Source: JBBRHF01 sp038223055
GTDB taxonomy: Bacteria > Actinomycetota > Actinomycetes > JACCUZ01
Length of the DNA: 6,258 nucleotides
NCBI GenBank assembly: GCA_038223055.1
Contig: JBBRHF010000218.1
Location: 1 to 6,258 of the forward strand
Reading direction: 5' to 3'
In this document: in pieces, positions 4,228 to 6,258 of the stretch
How positions within the stretch are numbered: position 1 is the stretch's first letter
Layout of the letters: every line of letters begins with the position of its first letter
The notes under the pieces: generated by a model
The model's database searches: none
Seen by the model: only the letters and a program-made list of their open reading frames with translations
What the model was told of the DNA's origin: nothing
Made by a program: the position numbers and the translations under genes

Positions 4228-6258
4228 ATGCATGTTCCCCGCCCGTCTTCGCAGGACGGTTTCGTGTCGCATCTGGTGTTGTTTGTGGTGGCCAGTGTGG
4301 TGGCGGGGATGTTGGTGGCGGGGTTGGCGTTGCCGGTGTTGGGCGGGTTGGGGGTGGCGGCGAAGCGGTCCGCGGATGGTTTCGAGTCGTTGCCGGCGGA
4401 GTTGGCGACCCCGCCGTTGCCGGAGCGGACCCGGATTCTGGCCGCGGACGGGTCGTTGATCGCGACGTTCTTTGATGAGAATCGGGTGTCGGTGGGGTTG
4501 AGTGGGGTGGCCCCGGTGTTGCGTCAGGCGGTGGTCGCGATCGAGGATTCGCGGTTCTTCGAGCATGGCGGGGTGGATCTGCGGGGCACGATGCGGGCGT
4601 TCGTGAACAACCAGGCCGGCGCGGATGTGCAGGGCGGGTCGACCCTGACTCAGCAGTATGTGAAGCAGGTGTTGTTGGAGTCCGCGCGCAACCTGCCCGA
4701 CCCGGCGGCCCGGGCGGCGGCGCAGAAAGCGGCCACCGAGCAGTCTTATAGCCGCAAGGTGCGGGAGTTGCGTTACGCGGTGGCGTTGGAGGACCGGCTG
4801 TCCAAGGATCAGATCTTGGCGCGCTATCTGAACATCGCCTATTTCGGTGCCGGCGCCTACGGCATCGAGGCGGCCGCGCGGCACTATTTCAGTGTCCCGG
4901 CGGGCGGGCTGAGCCTGGCGCAGGCGGCGTTGCTGGCCGGGATCGTGCAGCAGCCGACCGCGTTCAACCCGGTCCGTAACCCGCAGCGGTCCCTGGCCCG
5001 GCGCAACGTGGTGTTGGCGCGGATGGCGCAGCTGGGTTACGTCACCGCGGCCCAGACGGCGGCGGCGACCGCGGCGGGGTTGGGTCTGCGGGTGCCCCGG
5101 GCGACCGGCAACGGGTGTGAGAAGGCCAAGGCGGCGTTCTTCTGCAACTACGTGCTCAACGTGGTCAAGAACGACAAGGCGTTCGGGGCGACCAAGACCG
5201 ATCGGCTGCGGCTGCTGCTGCGCGGGGGGCTGACGATCACCACCACGTTGGACCGGGCCACCCAGGCCGCCGCGCAGGACGCCCTGGGCAACTACGTGAA
5301 CAAGAAGGACAAGGTCGCCGCGGCGGTGGTCTCAGTCACGCCCGGGGTCGGGGCGATCACCGCGATGGCGTTGAGCCGGGACTTCGGGCAGGGCAAAGGC
5401 AGAACCAAGCTGAACTACGCGGTGGACAAGGCGTATGAGGGCGGCGCCGGGTTCCAGGCCGGGTCCACGTTCAAACCGTTCGTGGCCGCGGCCGCCCTAG
5501 AAGATGGCTACCCGTTCGGCTACACCATCTTCTCGCCCTACCGGGTTCGGGTCGGGTCGGTGAAGGCGTGCGCCGGGACGTTGAGTGACCGCAGCGACGG
5601 GGCGAGCTACCAGCCGTTCAACGAGAGCCAGGCCGAGAACGGGAACTACACCATGCGCCGGGCGATGGCCCAGTCGGTGAACACCTACTGGGTGCAGATG
5701 CAAGAACGCACCGGGGTGTGCCGGCCCGCCACGATCGCGAAGAACTTGGGCGTGGTCCGGGCCGACGGGAAACCGCTGCGGCAGGTCCGGTCGTTCACGC
5801 TGGGCTCCAACGAGGTGTCCCCGCTGTCGATGGCCGAGGCCTACGCCACCTTCGCCGCCCACGGCACCCACTGCAACGCCATCGCGATCACCCGGGTCAC
5901 CGACCCCGCCGGACGCGCCCTGGCGATCCCCTCCGCGGCCTGCAAACAGGTCCTGGACCCCCACATCGCCGACGGAGTCACCACGTTGCTGCGCGCGGTG
6001 ATGACCGAAGGGACCGGCGCCCGCGCCGCCCTCAACCGTCCCGCCGCCGGCAAAACCGGAACCACCAACCGGCGCATCTCGGTCTGGTTCGTGGGCTACA
6101 CCCCCCAACTGGCCACCGCCGTGTGGGCCGGGAACCCCTCACCGCCGGCCGGGGGCTACCCCCTGTCCAACCGGGTCATCGGCGGGCGCTACTACGCCGA
6201 CGTGTGCGGGGGCTGCCTGCCCGGACCCATCTGGCGACAAACCATGAACACCGCCCTG
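4228..6258 (+). CDS. Bifunctional class A penicillin-binding protein (transglycosylase/transpeptidase), 3' end beyond the window
   Basis: The frame is open for 677 codons from the ATG at 4228 to the right edge without a stop. It is a membrane-anchored peptidoglycan synthase that polymerises lipid II and cross-links the peptides. A 12-residue cytoplasmic tail precedes one membrane helix (about 13-38). The GT51 transglycosylase (about 65-245) shows AIEDSRFFEHGG with E106, GGSTLTQQYVKQ (136-147), RKVRE with E180, RYLNIAYFGAGAYGIEAAA (199-217) and LLAGIVQQP. The transpeptidase shows the nucleophile in GSTFK (S413, K416), SVN (483-485) and KTGTT (609-613). All catalytic motifs are intact. Eight cysteines, all after residue 296, suggest extracellular disulfides. 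The missing C-terminus may be a short tail or extra domains such as PASTA. Composition changes sharply along the gene: TTG-rich and G-rich at first, C-rich later. It resembles PonA-type proteins, but I do not assign a symbol. Confidence 0.95.
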   Translation, partial: MHVPRPSSQDGFVSHLVLFVVASVVAGMLVAGLALPVLGGLGVAAKRSADGFESLPAELATPPLPERTRILAADGSLIATFFDENRVSVGLSGVAPVLRQAVVAIEDSRFFEHGGVDLRGTMRAFVNNQAGADVQGGSTLTQQYVKQVLLESARNLPDPAARAAAQKAATEQSYSRKVRELRYAVALEDRLSKDQILARYLNIAYFGAGAYGIEAAARHYFSVPAGGLSLAQAALLAGIVQQPTAFNPVRNPQRSLARRNVVLARMAQLGYVTAAQTAAATAAGLGLRVPRATGNGCEKAKAAFFCNYVLNVVKNDKAFGATKTDRLRLLLRGGLTITTTLDRATQAAAQDALGNYVNKKDKVAAAVVSVTPGVGAITAMALSRDFGQGKGRTKLNYAVDKAYEGGAGFQAGSTFKPFVAAAALEDGYPFGYTIFSPYRVRVGSVKACAGTLSDRSDGASYQPFNESQAENGNYTMRRAMAQSVNTYWVQMQERTGVCRPATIAKNLGVVRADGKPLRQVRSFTLGSNEVSPLSMAEAYATFAAHGTHCNAIAITRVTDPAGRALAIPSAACKQVLDPHIADGVTTLLRAVMTEGTGARAALNRPAAGKTGTTNRRISVWFVGYTPQLATAVWAGNPSPPAGGYPLSNRVIGGRYYADVCGGCLPGPIWRQTMNTAL

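Noticed and set aside
4066..4884. Long minus-strand open frame opposite the end of the kinase and the start of the penicillin-binding protein
   Set aside because: It lies antisense to two genes with clear domains, has a His/Arg/Gln-rich translation unlike any family, and is explained by the high GC content.
5497..6108. Minus-strand open frame of 203 codons within the penicillin-binding protein gene
   Set aside because: It is antisense to the transpeptidase domain with its SxN and KTG motifs. The Gly/Val/Arg-rich translation is typical of an antisense shadow.

Overview
The window comes from a high-GC actinobacterium. The evidence is pervasive G/C third codon positions, a SARP/BTAD-type regulator, a NarL-type two-component pair with a HisKA_3 kinase, an actinobacterial-style bifunctional penicillin-binding protein, and a probable leaderless start. 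The gene styles resemble Propionibacteriales (Nocardioides-like), but no marker here fixes the genus.

Layout. Positions 1-237 (minus strand) hold the 5' end of a secreted protein that runs off the left edge. It has a good ribosome binding site, an Arg-rich signal peptide, and a mature N-terminus resembling actinobacterial peroxidase-family (animal haem peroxidase-like) proteins. Positions 238-755 are a divergent intergenic region of about 520 bp with no convincing gene. It contains an 18-bp perfect palindrome, a short inverted repeat, a heptamer direct repeat and a G8 tract in the ribosome binding site of the next gene. Positions 756-1751 encode a 331-aa SARP-like regulator (winged helix plus BTAD). 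A 180-bp gap follows, with a GC-rich stem-loop and a second long-range inverted repeat. Positions 1932-2744 encode a NarL/LuxR-type response regulator whose N-terminus carries six perfect 9-bp repeats (Asp-Ala-Ala). Its stop codon overlaps by one base the start of a 477-aa membrane histidine kinase (2744-4177). After 50 bp, a class A penicillin-binding protein starts at 4228 and is still open at the right edge (677 codons visible).

How the genes may work together. The response regulator and kinase are a translationally coupled pair and are almost certainly cognate. The kinase has a periplasmic-type sensor region between two membrane segments. The SARP-like gene points the same way but is separated by a leader with hairpins, so it may be a separate transcript. 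The SARP and the secreted protein are divergent and share an upstream region, so one regulator could control the exported protein; this is inference. The penicillin-binding protein has all its transglycosylase and transpeptidase motifs, appears to have its own promoter, and is probably an independent cell-wall gene.

I do not see a clearly new biological system. The most notable items are the repeat-extended response regulator, the palindrome and G8 tract before the SARP gene, and the sharp change of strand composition and leucine codon choice inside the penicillin-binding protein gene.
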